Source: Neoactinobaculum massilliense (GTDB taxonomy: Bacteria > Actinomycetota > Actinomycetes > Actinomycetales > Actinomycetaceae). Taken from it: DNA of 64,000 bases. The DNA lies in the NCBI RefSeq assembly GCF_900604955.1, contig NZ_UWPE01000002.1, forward strand, positions 186,001 through 250,000. The letters are read 5' to 3'. The first letter of the stretch is position 1. Each line of letters begins with the position of its first letter. The notes under the pieces are model-generated. The model did not search any database, was not told where the DNA came from, and saw only the letters and a program-made list of their open reading frames with translations. The translations under genes were made by a program, and so were the position numbers. Below are positions 15,162-23,475 of the stretch, piece by piece.

Positions 15162-15611
15162 ATGAAGCTCATTCTGACTCATGATGTTGAGCGCCTCGGC
15201 CAGGCCGGCGAGGTTGTGACCGTCAAGGACGGTTACGGCCGCAACTACCTGCTTCCGCAGGGTTACGCCACGCTGTGGACCAAGGGCGCCCAGAAGCAGA
15301 TCGACGACATCGCCGAATCCCGTCGCCGCCGTGCCATCGCCACCCTCGAGGAGGCGCAGGCTCTGCGCGATCAGCTGCAGGAAGGCGTTATCGAGATTGC
15401 CCGCAAGGCCGGGGAGAACGGCCGCCTGTTCGGTGCCGTCACCACGCGCGACGTGGCCGCCGCCGCCAGCGAACTCACGGGCAAGTCCGTGGATCGCCGC
15501 ACCATCAATCTGGATTCCACCATCAAGTCCATCGGCGCCTACACCGCTAAGGTGAAGCTCGCCGACGACGTCGTGGCCAACCTCCGGATTTCGGTTACGG
15601 CTCTGCGCTAG
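15162..15611 (+). CDS. rplI: 50S ribosomal protein L9
   Basis: 149 residues, normal length. The N-terminal rRNA-binding domain MKLILTHDVERLGQAGEVV, the GYGRNYLLPQGYA motif, a long connecting helix (residues 40-75) and the C-terminal domain ending LRISVTALR are all present. RBS AAGGAGG 8 bases upstream. Last gene of the operon; stop TAG, then a strong terminator. Confidence 0.97.
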   Translation: MKLILTHDVERLGQAGEVVTVKDGYGRNYLLPQGYATLWTKGAQKQIDDIAESRRRRAIATLEEAQALRDQLQEGVIEIARKAGENGRLFGAVTTRDVAAAASELTGKSVDRRTINLDSTIKSIGAYTAKVKLADDVVANLRISVTALR

Positions 15612-15623
15612 GGCTAGTAGCGG

Positions 15624-15656
15624 AAGGGCGGCGGGGTTATTCCCCGCCGCCCTTTT
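15624..15656 (+). terminator. Terminator after rplI
   Basis: GGGCGGCGGGG (15626-15636) pairs with CCCCGCCGCCC (15642-15652), loop TTATT, then TTTT. Closes rpsF-ssb-rpsR-rplI. Confidence 0.95.
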
Positions 15657-15836
15657 GTATATCCAGGATTGCCGATAGGCCCGGGATCCGGATCTAGGCA
15701 AGCGGGTCGCGTGGTTGGCCCGGGCGGCCATTCAGGTCGCGGTGCTCTATGAGAGACGTACGCTAGGTGATCTGCCGCGTGGTGATGCTCGACCAGCCGG
15801 CGTGGTAGTGCTTGACCGGCAGTCTGGTACCGGGCC

Positions 15837-17177
15837 TTACGCCCCGAGACGAATCCAGGCGTCCCCGCGGGCGCGCAGATAGGTGGTGAGAGCGCGCATG
15901 CCCAGGAACACTCCGGCATAACCGGCCCACACGGCTAGGAATCCGCCAACCGTCGCGGATCCTGCCCCGGCGATCCACACCGCCAACCAGGTGGCAGGTA
16001 CGTAAACCGCCAGTGAGCCGGCCATTAACCAGGCGAGGGCGACGGCGTCGCCGGCACCGATGAGGACGCCGTCCAGAATGAATGCAACCGCGGACACCGG
16101 CATGCACGCGGCGGCCAGCCACGTACCGACGGTGGCGAGATGGAGAACACCGGCGTCGCTACTCATGAGGTGGGGAATAAACGGCGCGAGCACCGCCACG
16201 CCCACCCCGAGCACCACACCCACCATGAGGCCGCGGGCCAGGCACCGGGACAGTACATCTCGCAGGTGGCGCCGATCACCCGCCCCGGACGCCTGCCCCA
16301 CAAGGATCTGCGCGGCCATGGCGAGCGCATCCATGCCGTAGGTGGCGAAATTCCACACGGTCATGGTCACCTGGTTGGCGGCCAGCGCTGCCACCCCGAG
16401 CTGTGTGGCCCCGGCGATCTCCACCAGCAGCGCCGCGCGCAGTATGACGGACCGCGCCAGCATCGGCACGGAGGAACGTAGCGCACGCAGTACGCCGAGC
16501 CCGCGCGGGGCGAGGGAGGCGCCGTCGTGAAGGGCATGCCTGCGCACCGTCCACCCCAACCACACCGCCATGAACAGTTGCGCGGTGGCCGTGCCAATGG
16601 CCGCCCCGCCGATCCCCAGTCCCACCGGGTAGATAAAGACGTAGTTGACGGGCACATTCACCAGTGCGCCGGCGACGGCTGCGCGCAGCGGCGTGCGGGT
16701 GTCCGCCAGCCCGCGCAGCGTGCCCGTGGCCGCCAGGACCACGAGCATGCCGGGCAGGCCCACCGCCGAAATCCGTAGGTACGCAGTGGCCTGCGCGAGG
16801 GTGGCTCCACTGGCGCCAAACGCGGCCAGGAGCGGCTGCGCGCACACCGCCAGCGCCACGCCCAGCACCACGCCGAGCACGGCCCCTAGCCACATGCCGT
16901 CGATCCCATTTTCCAGTGCGCGCCTCGCGTTGCCGGCACCCACCTGCCGCGCGGTGGCCGCGGTGGTGGCGTAGGAGAGGAAAATGCACAGCCCCACCAC
17001 GGTGGAGAGAATGGTCGACGCGAGCGAGAGACCCGCCAGCGGTGCCGTTCCCAGCTGGCCCACCATGATGGAATCCACGGCCAGCAGCGCCGGTTCCACC
17101 AGCAGGGCGCCGAGCGCCGGCCATGCCAGTTCCGCAATACGGCGGTCAATCTGGGTTTTCTGGGCATGGGTAAGCAC
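15837..17177 (-). CDS. MATE family multidrug/toxic compound exporter (DinF-like)
   Basis: 446 residues with about twelve membrane helices in two homologous halves; the N-terminal signature RIAELAWPALGALLVEPALL and AVDSIMVGQLGTAPLAGLSL, and the second-half counterpart ANQVTMTVWNFATYGMDALA, are typical of the DinF branch of MATE proteins. Such transporters expel cationic or organic compounds by proton or sodium antiport at the plasma membrane. The start is a GTG (MLTHAQKTQ) with no clear RBS, so it could lie a few codons away. Convergent with rplI; upstream is the 900-base DnaA-box region. Confidence 0.88.
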   Translation of the reverse strand: MLTHAQKTQIDRRIAELAWPALGALLVEPALLAVDSIMVGQLGTAPLAGLSLASTILSTVVGLCIFLSYATTAATARQVGAGNARRALENGIDGMWLGAVLGVVLGVALAVCAQPLLAAFGASGATLAQATAYLRISAVGLPGMLVVLAATGTLRGLADTRTPLRAAVAGALVNVPVNYVFIYPVGLGIGGAAIGTATAQLFMAVWLGWTVRRHALHDGASLAPRGLGVLRALRSSVPMLARSVILRAALLVEIAGATQLGVAALAANQVTMTVWNFATYGMDALAMAAQILVGQASGAGDRRHLRDVLSRCLARGLMVGVVLGVGVAVLAPFIPHLMSSDAGVLHLATVGTWLAAACMPVSAVAFILDGVLIGAGDAVALAWLMAGSLAVYVPATWLAVWIAGAGSATVGGFLAVWAGYAGVFLGMRALTTYLRARGDAWIRLGA

Positions 17178-18095
17178 GCCGGGAGGCTATCACCGTGCGC
17201 GGAAGGGTTCTGTGTTGCGGTCGACGCCGTCTGTGCCCCGTTGTTTACCCGGTTTCTTTTCGGTTCTTTTTCCGACGCCGGCGGCGCGAGTGCTACCCGG
17301 TTGCGTTTCCGCCGCCTGTGTGCGTTGCCTGGTTTCATTCCCGCCCCGGCGTGCGTATGGCCCGGCGTGCGTGTCTGGCCGGTTGCCTTCCCGCCGTCCG
17401 TATGCGTGTTGCCCGGTTCCGCGGTGGGTGGGCTGTGACGTGTGGTTGGTTTTGCTGGGTGGATGGGCGTTGGCTGTGGGCGCGTAACAGCCCGTTTCGG
17501 TATTCGGCGTGCTGACTGCGGGTGCTCACCTGTAGCACTACTTCGCGCTGCACGCTACCTGCTATCCCCAGCGACGGGTCGCATCGCCTCCGGCTGTGGA
17601 TGAACGGCGGGTAAACGACAGGCAAAATTGGTCCCTGTTATGCACAGGTGTGGACAAAGTTGGGGACGAATTGACGCCACTTTGAGGGTTGTGCACGGGA
17701 ATGTGGAGAGACGGTGGCGGAGTTGTGGATAACTGCGGCTGTTATCCACAGTTCGTGCACGGTTTTTCCACGGGCTGCCCGGCATATTTCCACCGGTTCT
17801 TACACAGCTCACTATGACGAGCGATACATCTGTGGATTGCGATTTGCGACCATAGAGGATGTAGGTCCACATGGATCTAGCCGCGCGGGGAAGGGGCCTA
17901 GTTCGCGCTGCGGGCGGCTCGCCTAAAGGGGAAGCCCCGCGGGGAAGGGATGTAGCCGCGCGGCGAGGAATCTTTCGGGGCGTGCGGGGAGTCGGCGGGC
18001 AGTCTCGCGGCGAGGAGTCGAGGTCACGGGTACGATGCCTCATCTAGGCATTGCGGCGAGGACTGAGAAGACTTGGCGATGAAGGGAGAATTGTT
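17178..18095. other. Long non-coding region between MATE gene and dnaB
   Basis: 918 bases without a plausible gene. 17200-17520 is pyrimidine/GT-biased and featureless to me. 17570-17850 holds the DnaA-box-like cluster listed separately. 17880-17990 has short GC-rich repeats (TAGCCGCGCGG twice). The last 40 bases carry the dnaB RBS. Confidence 0.65.
17592..17838. promoter_or_regulatory. Cluster of DnaA-box-like sites
   Basis: Two perfect DnaA boxes, TGTGGATAA (17724-17732) and TTATCCACA (17742-17750), form a 10-bp inverted repeat with a 7-base gap. One-mismatch sites: TGTGGATGA (about 17595), TTATGCACA (17638-17646), TGTGGACAA (17649-17657). Weaker two-mismatch sites occur near 17702, 17765 and 17830. 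The cluster lies upstream of dnaB. It could be an origin, a DnaA titration site, or DnaA control of dnaB; dnaA, dnaN and rpmH are not in the window. Confidence 0.65.
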
Positions 18096-19454
18096 GTGAC
18101 CGTGGTGAGCAACGGCGGAATGACGGGTTCACAGTATGAGCGCACCCCGCCGCAGAATGTTGATGCGGAGATTTCCGTGCTGGGCGGCATGCTGCTGGCC
18201 AAGGATGCAATTGCGGACGTGGTGGGCCTGCTCAAGCCGGACGATTTCTACCGCGCTGCCAACGCCACGATCTACCAGGCAATCCTCAAACTGTTCAGCG
18301 CGGGGGAACCGGCGGATGCCGTCACGGTGAGTGCCGAACTCCAGAAAAATGGTGACCTGGAACGCGTAGGTGGGCTCCCTTACCTCCACACGCTGGTGGC
18401 CTCCGTCCCCACGGCGGCCAACGCCGCCTACTACGCGCAGATTGTGCGTGAGCAGTCCAAACTTCGCTCGCTGGTGGAGGTGGGTACGCGTATTGCCCAA
18501 CTCGGCTACACCACGGACGGGGCGGACGTGGACGGCCTCATTAATATGGCGCAATCCGAAGTGTTCGCCATCTCTGAGAATGAGGAGGAAAGCCAGGCGG
18601 CTATGATCTCGGATATCTTCCCGGATCTCTATGACCAGCTGGTAGCCAATGAGAAACGGGATAACGGTCTGCAGGGTCTCTCCACCGGCTTTCCCGATCT
18701 GGACCAACGGCTCAACGGGCTTCGCCCCGGCCAGATGATTATTGTGGCGGCGCGCCCCGGCGTCGGAAAATCCACCCTGGCCATGGACTTCGCGCGCCAG
18801 GCGGCTCTCCATGACCACAAGCCTGTGGCCTACTTCTCCCTGGAAATGAACCGCATGGAGCTGGTGCTGCGTCTACTCGCGGCGGAATCGGGCGTATTCC
18901 AGGACCGCATGATCAAGGGTGAAATGACCGCCGAGGACTGGGAGCGGGTGGCCACCACCATGGACAAGGTGGCCGATGCGCCGCTGCTGGTGGATGATTC
19001 CCCGAACCTCACGCTGGCGGAGATTCGTGCCAAGGCGCGCCGTCTCAAGCAGCAGAGCGACATTCAGATGGTCATCATCGACTACCTGCAGCTGCTTTCC
19101 TCGGGTGGCAAACAGGTGGAGTCGCGCCAGCAGGAGGTGTCCGAGTTCTCCCGTTCCATCAAGCTTCTGGCTAAGGAGCTGGAGATCCCGATCATCGCCG
19201 TGGCCCAGCTCAACCGTGATTCGGAGAAGCGCAACGACAAGCGTCCCCAGGTGGCGGACCTGCGCGAATCCGGCTCCCTGGAGCAGGACGCGGACGTGGT
19301 GCTGCTCATCCACCGCGAGGATATGTACAACGACGATTCGGAAAAAGCCGGCCTGGCGGAGGTCATCATCGGCAAGCAGCGTTCCGGTCCCACCGGCACC
19401 GTGGAGCTCGCCTTCCAGGGGCACTACGCCCGTTTCGCGTCACTGGCTGAGTAG
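18096..19454 (+). CDS. dnaB: Replicative DNA helicase DnaB
   Basis: 452 residues, usual length, no intein. The N-terminal helical domain (15-120, with NVDAEISVLGGMLL) is followed by a linker and the RecA-like ATPase: Walker A ARPGVGKST (219-227), YFSLEM motif, Walker B-type VIIDYLQLL, and the C-terminal RESGSLEQDADVVLLIHR. Hexameric ring that unwinds DNA at the fork. The GTG start at 18096 has RBS AAGGGAG; the frame opens earlier, at 18051, without RBS. The nearby rpsF-ssb-rpsR-rplI block is its usual company. Confidence 0.97.
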   Translation: MTVVSNGGMTGSQYERTPPQNVDAEISVLGGMLLAKDAIADVVGLLKPDDFYRAANATIYQAILKLFSAGEPADAVTVSAELQKNGDLERVGGLPYLHTLVASVPTAANAAYYAQIVREQSKLRSLVEVGTRIAQLGYTTDGADVDGLINMAQSEVFAISENEEESQAAMISDIFPDLYDQLVANEKRDNGLQGLSTGFPDLDQRLNGLRPGQMIIVAARPGVGKSTLAMDFARQAALHDHKPVAYFSLEMNRMELVLRLLAAESGVFQDRMIKGEMTAEDWERVATTMDKVADAPLLVDDSPNLTLAEIRAKARRLKQQSDIQMVIIDYLQLLSSGGKQVESRQQEVSEFSRSIKLLAKELEIPIIAVAQLNRDSEKRNDKRPQVADLRESGSLEQDADVVLLIHREDMYNDDSEKAGLAEVIIGKQRSGPTGTVELAFQGHYARFASLAE

Positions 19455-19540
19455 GGATTTGTGGGGGTGAGGTGCGTGCGGCGCGAGTGGTACGACATCG
19501 TTCGCTCCGGCTACCCGCGAAGCCGCGGCCCGCGTGCACA

Positions 19541-19622
19541 CCACCCGGCCCGACATCCCGCACGCCACCCGGCCCGGCCCCGCACGCCACCCGGCCCGGC
19601 CCCGCATGCCACCCGGCCCGGC
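19541..19622. repeat. GC-rich tandem repeat of 22-24 bp
   Basis: Units starting CCACCCGGCCC at 19541 (24 bp), 19565 (22 bp), 19587 (22 bp) and a partial unit at 19609. Non-coding, between dnaB and the HD hydrolase gene. Confidence 0.8.
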
Positions 19623-19708
19623 ATGAAGCTGCAGTGGACCCCGTACAGGGCCGCGTGAAGCTACACCAGACCTCGCACAGCACCGCGCGCCGCGGCGGGG
19701 GACCGGCG

Positions 19709-20401
19709 TTACTTCCGGTGACGATGATGCGTGCGGCGCTGCTCATAGGGCAGTCCGGCGCGCATCTCCCGCTCCAACTGAGCAAAGTAGGCTTCCTGGC
19801 GCTCGAGTGCTTCCACCCAGAGGCGCTGGGCTGAGCGGGTGGCGCATTCGTAATGGCCTTCGCGCTTGAGCCGCTGCCGGTAGGAGACGCAGAAATCCAG
19901 CTGGTGCTGGAGTGTCATCCGGTCAAAACGGCGGTAGACGAGCGTGTCGTGGATGCGGTAGGCGGAGAAACGGTCAATATTGTCGCAGTCGCCTACGGAG
20001 CGGGCCAGCATGCTGGGCTCGTGCGCGTAGTCCTCAATGCCGCGGTAATCCGGAGATTCGGGCGGGTAGTTCCAGCGCCCGTCCGTGTGCATGGCGATAC
20101 CCTGGCAGATCTCTTCGATCGCCTCCGTATCCAGCCCCTGCTTCTTGAGGAAGGGGCGCACAATCTTTGCGCCCGCCCGCCCGTGATCCACGTGCCAGGT
20201 GGAATCAAATTTGCCTATGTCATGTAGCAGGCAGGCCAGTTCCAGCCGATCCGCGTCCAGCCCCTCGGAGAGCGCCACATTGCGTCCGATTGCTGCCACG
20301 CGGAGGCAATGCCGGTAACGGTAGATGCGCTTCGCACGCGGCACGTCCGTGTGAGACATATGCTCGTGCACAAATTCTGTTGCAGCCTCAAGAACGGACA
20401 A
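19709..20401 (-). CDS. HD-domain metal-dependent phosphohydrolase
   Basis: 230 residues. The HD motif is complete: H in YRHCLRV, HD in CLLHDIGKFDST, further His in VDHGRAGAKIV and MHTDGRW, and a distal Asp in SVGDCDNIDRFS. These ligands bind one or two metals and hydrolyse phosphate esters or nucleotides; the substrate cannot be told. The start I prefer is a TTG at 20401-20399 with RBS GGGAGG five bases upstream; the frame is open to 20455. A C-terminal basic helix (YEQRRTHHRHRK) ends the protein. Stands alone, convergent with dnaB. Confidence 0.85.
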   Translation of the reverse strand: MSVLEAATEFVHEHMSHTDVPRAKRIYRYRHCLRVAAIGRNVALSEGLDADRLELACLLHDIGKFDSTWHVDHGRAGAKIVRPFLKKQGLDTEAIEEICQGIAMHTDGRWNYPPESPDYRGIEDYAHEPSMLARSVGDCDNIDRFSAYRIHDTLVYRRFDRMTLQHQLDFCVSYRQRLKREGHYECATRSAQRLWVEALERQEAYFAQLEREMRAGLPYEQRRTHHRHRK

Positions 20402-21126
20402 TAGGACCTCCCAAACTATGCGGGGCTTGCCCGCTCGCGCCTGGCGCGATACCACCCTATCTATACCGAATATTGGGGTGGCCCGCCATCGTGCCCGTTA
20501 CAGGTTTCTGCCAGCCTCGACGACGTCGAACGCCACGCCCGGTTGGTAGCCTGTACGCCGCGTATTGTCTGGGCTACCGTGCGGTCCAGGTGGTACGTGG
20601 GCAGTGCGCGTTGCCCGGGCAAGGCCCAGCCGAATCGCCCGCGCCTTGCCGTACCGCCTGGGCAAGGCCTGCGTCAAACCGCCGACTCCTTGCCGCCTAC
20701 CATTCGCCCAGCCGGCGCCCAATAGCGGTGCGGCGGGCGGCGAATATGGAACGCGGTTCGTAGTGAATGGCAGCGCGGCGGGCGGCGTGCGGGCCGCGGT
20801 GGTATCAACGCACTCACCTGGGGCACCGCCCCGCGCTGCTCGTGGCGAATGCGGAACACGGCCTGTTGCAGACAGTGCGGCCGATGCCGAAAACACCAGT
20901 CAGGACGGTGACTCCGGCGGAACCGTGTCCTTCCGCCAAAAACCTGCCGCACTGTCCGTACCGCGCGCTCGGCCAGTGCCAAGGGAGCGGACGCTGGTGA
21001 TCTGGCCGCACCACTCGCTCGGACGGTGCTCTATGACCCGGGCGGCGTTCTACTACGCAACTTGTGCGACGTCGTACCGTGGGGCAGCGTGACCCGGGCG
21101 GCGTCGTACAAATTCACCCAAAAGCG
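20402..21126. other. Intergenic region, no gene seen
   Basis: 725 GC-rich bases. Open frames on both strands are short and have low-complexity Ala/Arg/Pro composition. Local imperfect repeats: GGGCAAGGCC occurs twice (about 20627 and 20662), GCGGCGGGCGG twice (about 20730 and 20772). The octamer CGTCGTAC occurs at 21070-21077 and 21102-21109, close to the pdxK stop. Confidence 0.5.
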
Positions 21127-21960
21127 CTAGCTCAGTGTTTCGGTGGTGGTGGGGGCGGGGGTGCCTTCGGTGTAGGCGCCTTGGTAGATGGTGTCGAAGG
21201 GGGTGTGGGCGGAGACGCGGTGGAGGATGCCGATGGTGACCATGTCCTTGGCGATCTTCACGGCCTGGTGGATGTTTTTGCCCTTGGCGAGTTCCGCGGT
21301 GATAGCAGCGGCCAGCGTGCACCCGGCCCCACTCACCTTCTCCCGCCCAACCTTCTTCGCACGGTAAATAGTGGCGGCCTGGCCATCCCAGAGCACGTCG
21401 ACAGCGTCCTCACCGGGCAGGTCCACCCCGCCCTTGGCTACCACATAGCGGGGGCCCTGGGCGGCAATCCGCTTCGCCGCCTCGACCAGCTCCTCCACGG
21501 TAGTGATGCTGTCCATGCCGGAAAGCGTCTGGGCTTCAAACAGGTTGGGAGTGGTGACCGTGGCGAGTGGCAGGACCTGGGTGCGGAGCGCGTTATCCGT
21601 GTCCAATGCCTGGCCGGGCTCCTGTCCTTTGCAGATGAGGACGGGGTCGAGGACCACGTTGTCCCATTCCTGGGATTTCAGGGCGTCGGCTACCACGCGG
21701 ATGGTGTCCGGGTGGCCCAGCATCCCCACCTTCGTGGTGCGGATTGTTTGGGAACGGAGTGCGGCCTGGATTTGATCGTGGATCACGGTGGGCGGGACGG
21801 GCACGAACCGGTGATTCCAGTTGTTATCCGGGTCCATGCTCACAATGCAGGTGAGTGCGCCTGAACCATAAACGCCCAACTGCTGGAACGTCTTCAAGTC
21901 CACCTGATAGCCCGCACCACCCGTCGCCTCAGAACCCGCAATAGTAAACGCAAAATACAT
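21127..21960 (-). CDS. pdxK: Pyridoxal kinase / hydroxymethylpyrimidine kinase family protein
   Basis: 277 residues of the ribokinase-fold ThiD/PdxK family. Visible: substrate-side GSEATGGAGYQVDLKTFQQL, VVLDPVLICKG, and the anion-hole motif SGAGCTLAAAI near residue 228, the Cys-containing form found in Gram-positive pyridoxal kinases that look like ThiD. Phosphorylates pyridoxal, pyridoxine or HMP at the expense of ATP. RBS GAGGAGAAG. It is the last gene after speF and potE; SpeF is PLP-dependent, so a cofactor-supply role is the best reading. ThiD (thiamine synthesis) is the alternative, but no thi genes lie nearby. Confidence 0.8.
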   Translation of the reverse strand: MYFAFTIAGSEATGGAGYQVDLKTFQQLGVYGSGALTCIVSMDPDNNWNHRFVPVPPTVIHDQIQAALRSQTIRTTKVGMLGHPDTIRVVADALKSQEWDNVVLDPVLICKGQEPGQALDTDNALRTQVLPLATVTTPNLFEAQTLSGMDSITTVEELVEAAKRIAAQGPRYVVAKGGVDLPGEDAVDVLWDGQAATIYRAKKVGREKVSGAGCTLAAAITAELAKGKNIHQAVKIAKDMVTIGILHRVSAHTPFDTIYQGAYTEGTPAPTTTETLS

Positions 21961-21993
21961 GATCTTCTCCTCATTGAGACAGATTTATAAGAT

Positions 21994-22032
21994 GCACGGG
22001 GTACCACCCACAAGAATGGTGATACCCCGCAC
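21994..22032 (-). terminator. Hairpin between potE and pdxK
   Basis: Arms 21994-22008 and 22018-22032 pair over about 15 bases with one mismatch (GCACGGGGTACCACC and GGTGATACCCCGCAC). No T-run follows on the - strand, so it is more likely an intra-operon processing or partial termination site. Confidence 0.5.
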
Positions 22033-22049
22033 TTAAGCATATGTTTCAG

Positions 22050-23426
22050 CTAAGAAGTCACTTCGGGCACGGCCGCCTTACCCACCTCCCTTTGTTTCTC
22101 CAAACGAGGCGCAATCCAGCCAAATACTAACCAGCCGAAGAATGTAACCAAGGCGCCGCCCATCATTGCAGACTCTCCAGCGGTATACATCGCATAAAGG
22201 CTGTAAATACCGGCAACGGTCGCAATAATATTCACAACCCGAGCCTCGTGAGCGGGAACATGCGCCCGCCTTTGTACAATCATTACCGACGCCATACAAA
22301 GAATATAAGGCACGACGTTTGTAATCACCGCAAGATTAACCAGCACTTCAAATTGCTTCGACAGTGTCGGGCTAATTGTCATAAGCGATAGTAAGGACTG
22401 GATAACCGTGATTGTCACCATTCCAGCAATAGGAGCGCCCGCCTTTGTCTCCTTTGTAAACAGATGTGGCATCATCTTCGCTCTTGCAAGCGATCGGGCA
22501 ACCTGGGCAATAGTGAACTGCCAAGCAAGTAACGAACCAAAACAGGAAATTACCATAAGTACCAGAACAAATTTACCTGCCACCGGATTCAGCATTTCAC
22601 TGAATACCAACCCGAACGGACCATTCGAATTGGCGAGTTCCTGATACCCAGTAATTCCGAACATAACATTCGTACTTAAAACGTAAAGCACTGCTGCACC
22701 GATACAACCACCCATCACAGCAATCGGGACATTGCGCTCCGGATTCTCAACGGAATCCGAATTTGCTGAAGCAGATTCGATTCCCAAGAATGCCCACAAT
22801 GTCATGGAAATTGACGAGCTAATAGCAGTGAAAGAATCGAGGTGATGAGGATTCCAAGCATGCGCCCACATTTGAGGGTCAAACCAGAACCACCCAATAA
22901 TTGATATTCCAACTACAGGAATAATCACACCCCAAATCGTCACCGTCGATAGCCGCCCAGTAATCCGCGCTCCTCCAAAGTTGAGCACCGTGGCGAGCCA
23001 CAATGTAGCAATTGCTAGAACACCAACGATCAGCGGACCATTTGCAATCTTTCCGGTATCTACATCAGCAAGCGACAGAGCATACCCAACAGCCGATACT
23101 GCAATTGCAATATTTGCAATGATTAGAGATACAAAGTATGCAAAATTGGCAAGGAAATTACCACTCTTTCCGAACGCGTACTCTGAGTAACCTCCCATCC
23201 CCCCTTCTTTTTTTGAGTACCTTCCAAGCCGGGCGAAGGCATATGCAAGCAAAGTGGCACCGCCCGCCGTGACCACCCACGAGAGAATAGAGATCGTGCC
23301 TACCTTCGCCAACTGCGTAGGTAGCATGATGATCCCTGATCCCATCATGTTAATCATTGTTACTACCGTCAATTGAACGACGGTCATCTTCTTCTTTGCC
23401 GGTTGCGGCTCTGAAACTGCGTCCAT
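22050..23426 (-). CDS. potE: Putrescine:ornithine antiporter PotE
   Basis: 458 residues, twelve-helix APC-family transporter. Segments such as NMMGSGIIMLPTQLAKVGTI, GGMGGYSEYAFGKSGN, FGGARITG, ENPERNVPIAVMGG and MTISPTLSKQFEVLVNLAV follow E. coli PotE closely, so the assignment is firmer than for most APC proteins. It exchanges cytoplasmic putrescine for external ornithine in the inner membrane. RBS GGAGG eight bases upstream. It starts 49 bases after the speF stop. Base composition is clearly poorer in G+C than the flanking genes, as for speF, pointing to recent transfer. Confidence 0.93.
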   Translation of the reverse strand: MDAVSEPQPAKKKMTVVQLTVVTMINMMGSGIIMLPTQLAKVGTISILSWVVTAGGATLLAYAFARLGRYSKKEGGMGGYSEYAFGKSGNFLANFAYFVSLIIANIAIAVSAVGYALSLADVDTGKIANGPLIVGVLAIATLWLATVLNFGGARITGRLSTVTIWGVIIPVVGISIIGWFWFDPQMWAHAWNPHHLDSFTAISSSISMTLWAFLGIESASANSDSVENPERNVPIAVMGGCIGAAVLYVLSTNVMFGITGYQELANSNGPFGLVFSEMLNPVAGKFVLVLMVISCFGSLLAWQFTIAQVARSLARAKMMPHLFTKETKAGAPIAGMVTITVIQSLLSLMTISPTLSKQFEVLVNLAVITNVVPYILCMASVMIVQRRAHVPAHEARVVNIIATVAGIYSLYAMYTAGESAMMGGALVTFFGWLVFGWIAPRLEKQREVGKAAVPEVTS

Positions 23427-23475
23427 TCAAGATCCTCCATGTCGGACGTCACCAGGCATAAATCGCCCGACTTAA

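Noticed and set aside
17592-17838. Calling the DnaA-box cluster the chromosomal origin outright
   Set aside because: No dnaA, dnaN, recF or rpmH nearby and no marked AT-rich unwinding element; kept as a regulatory cluster with origin as one option.
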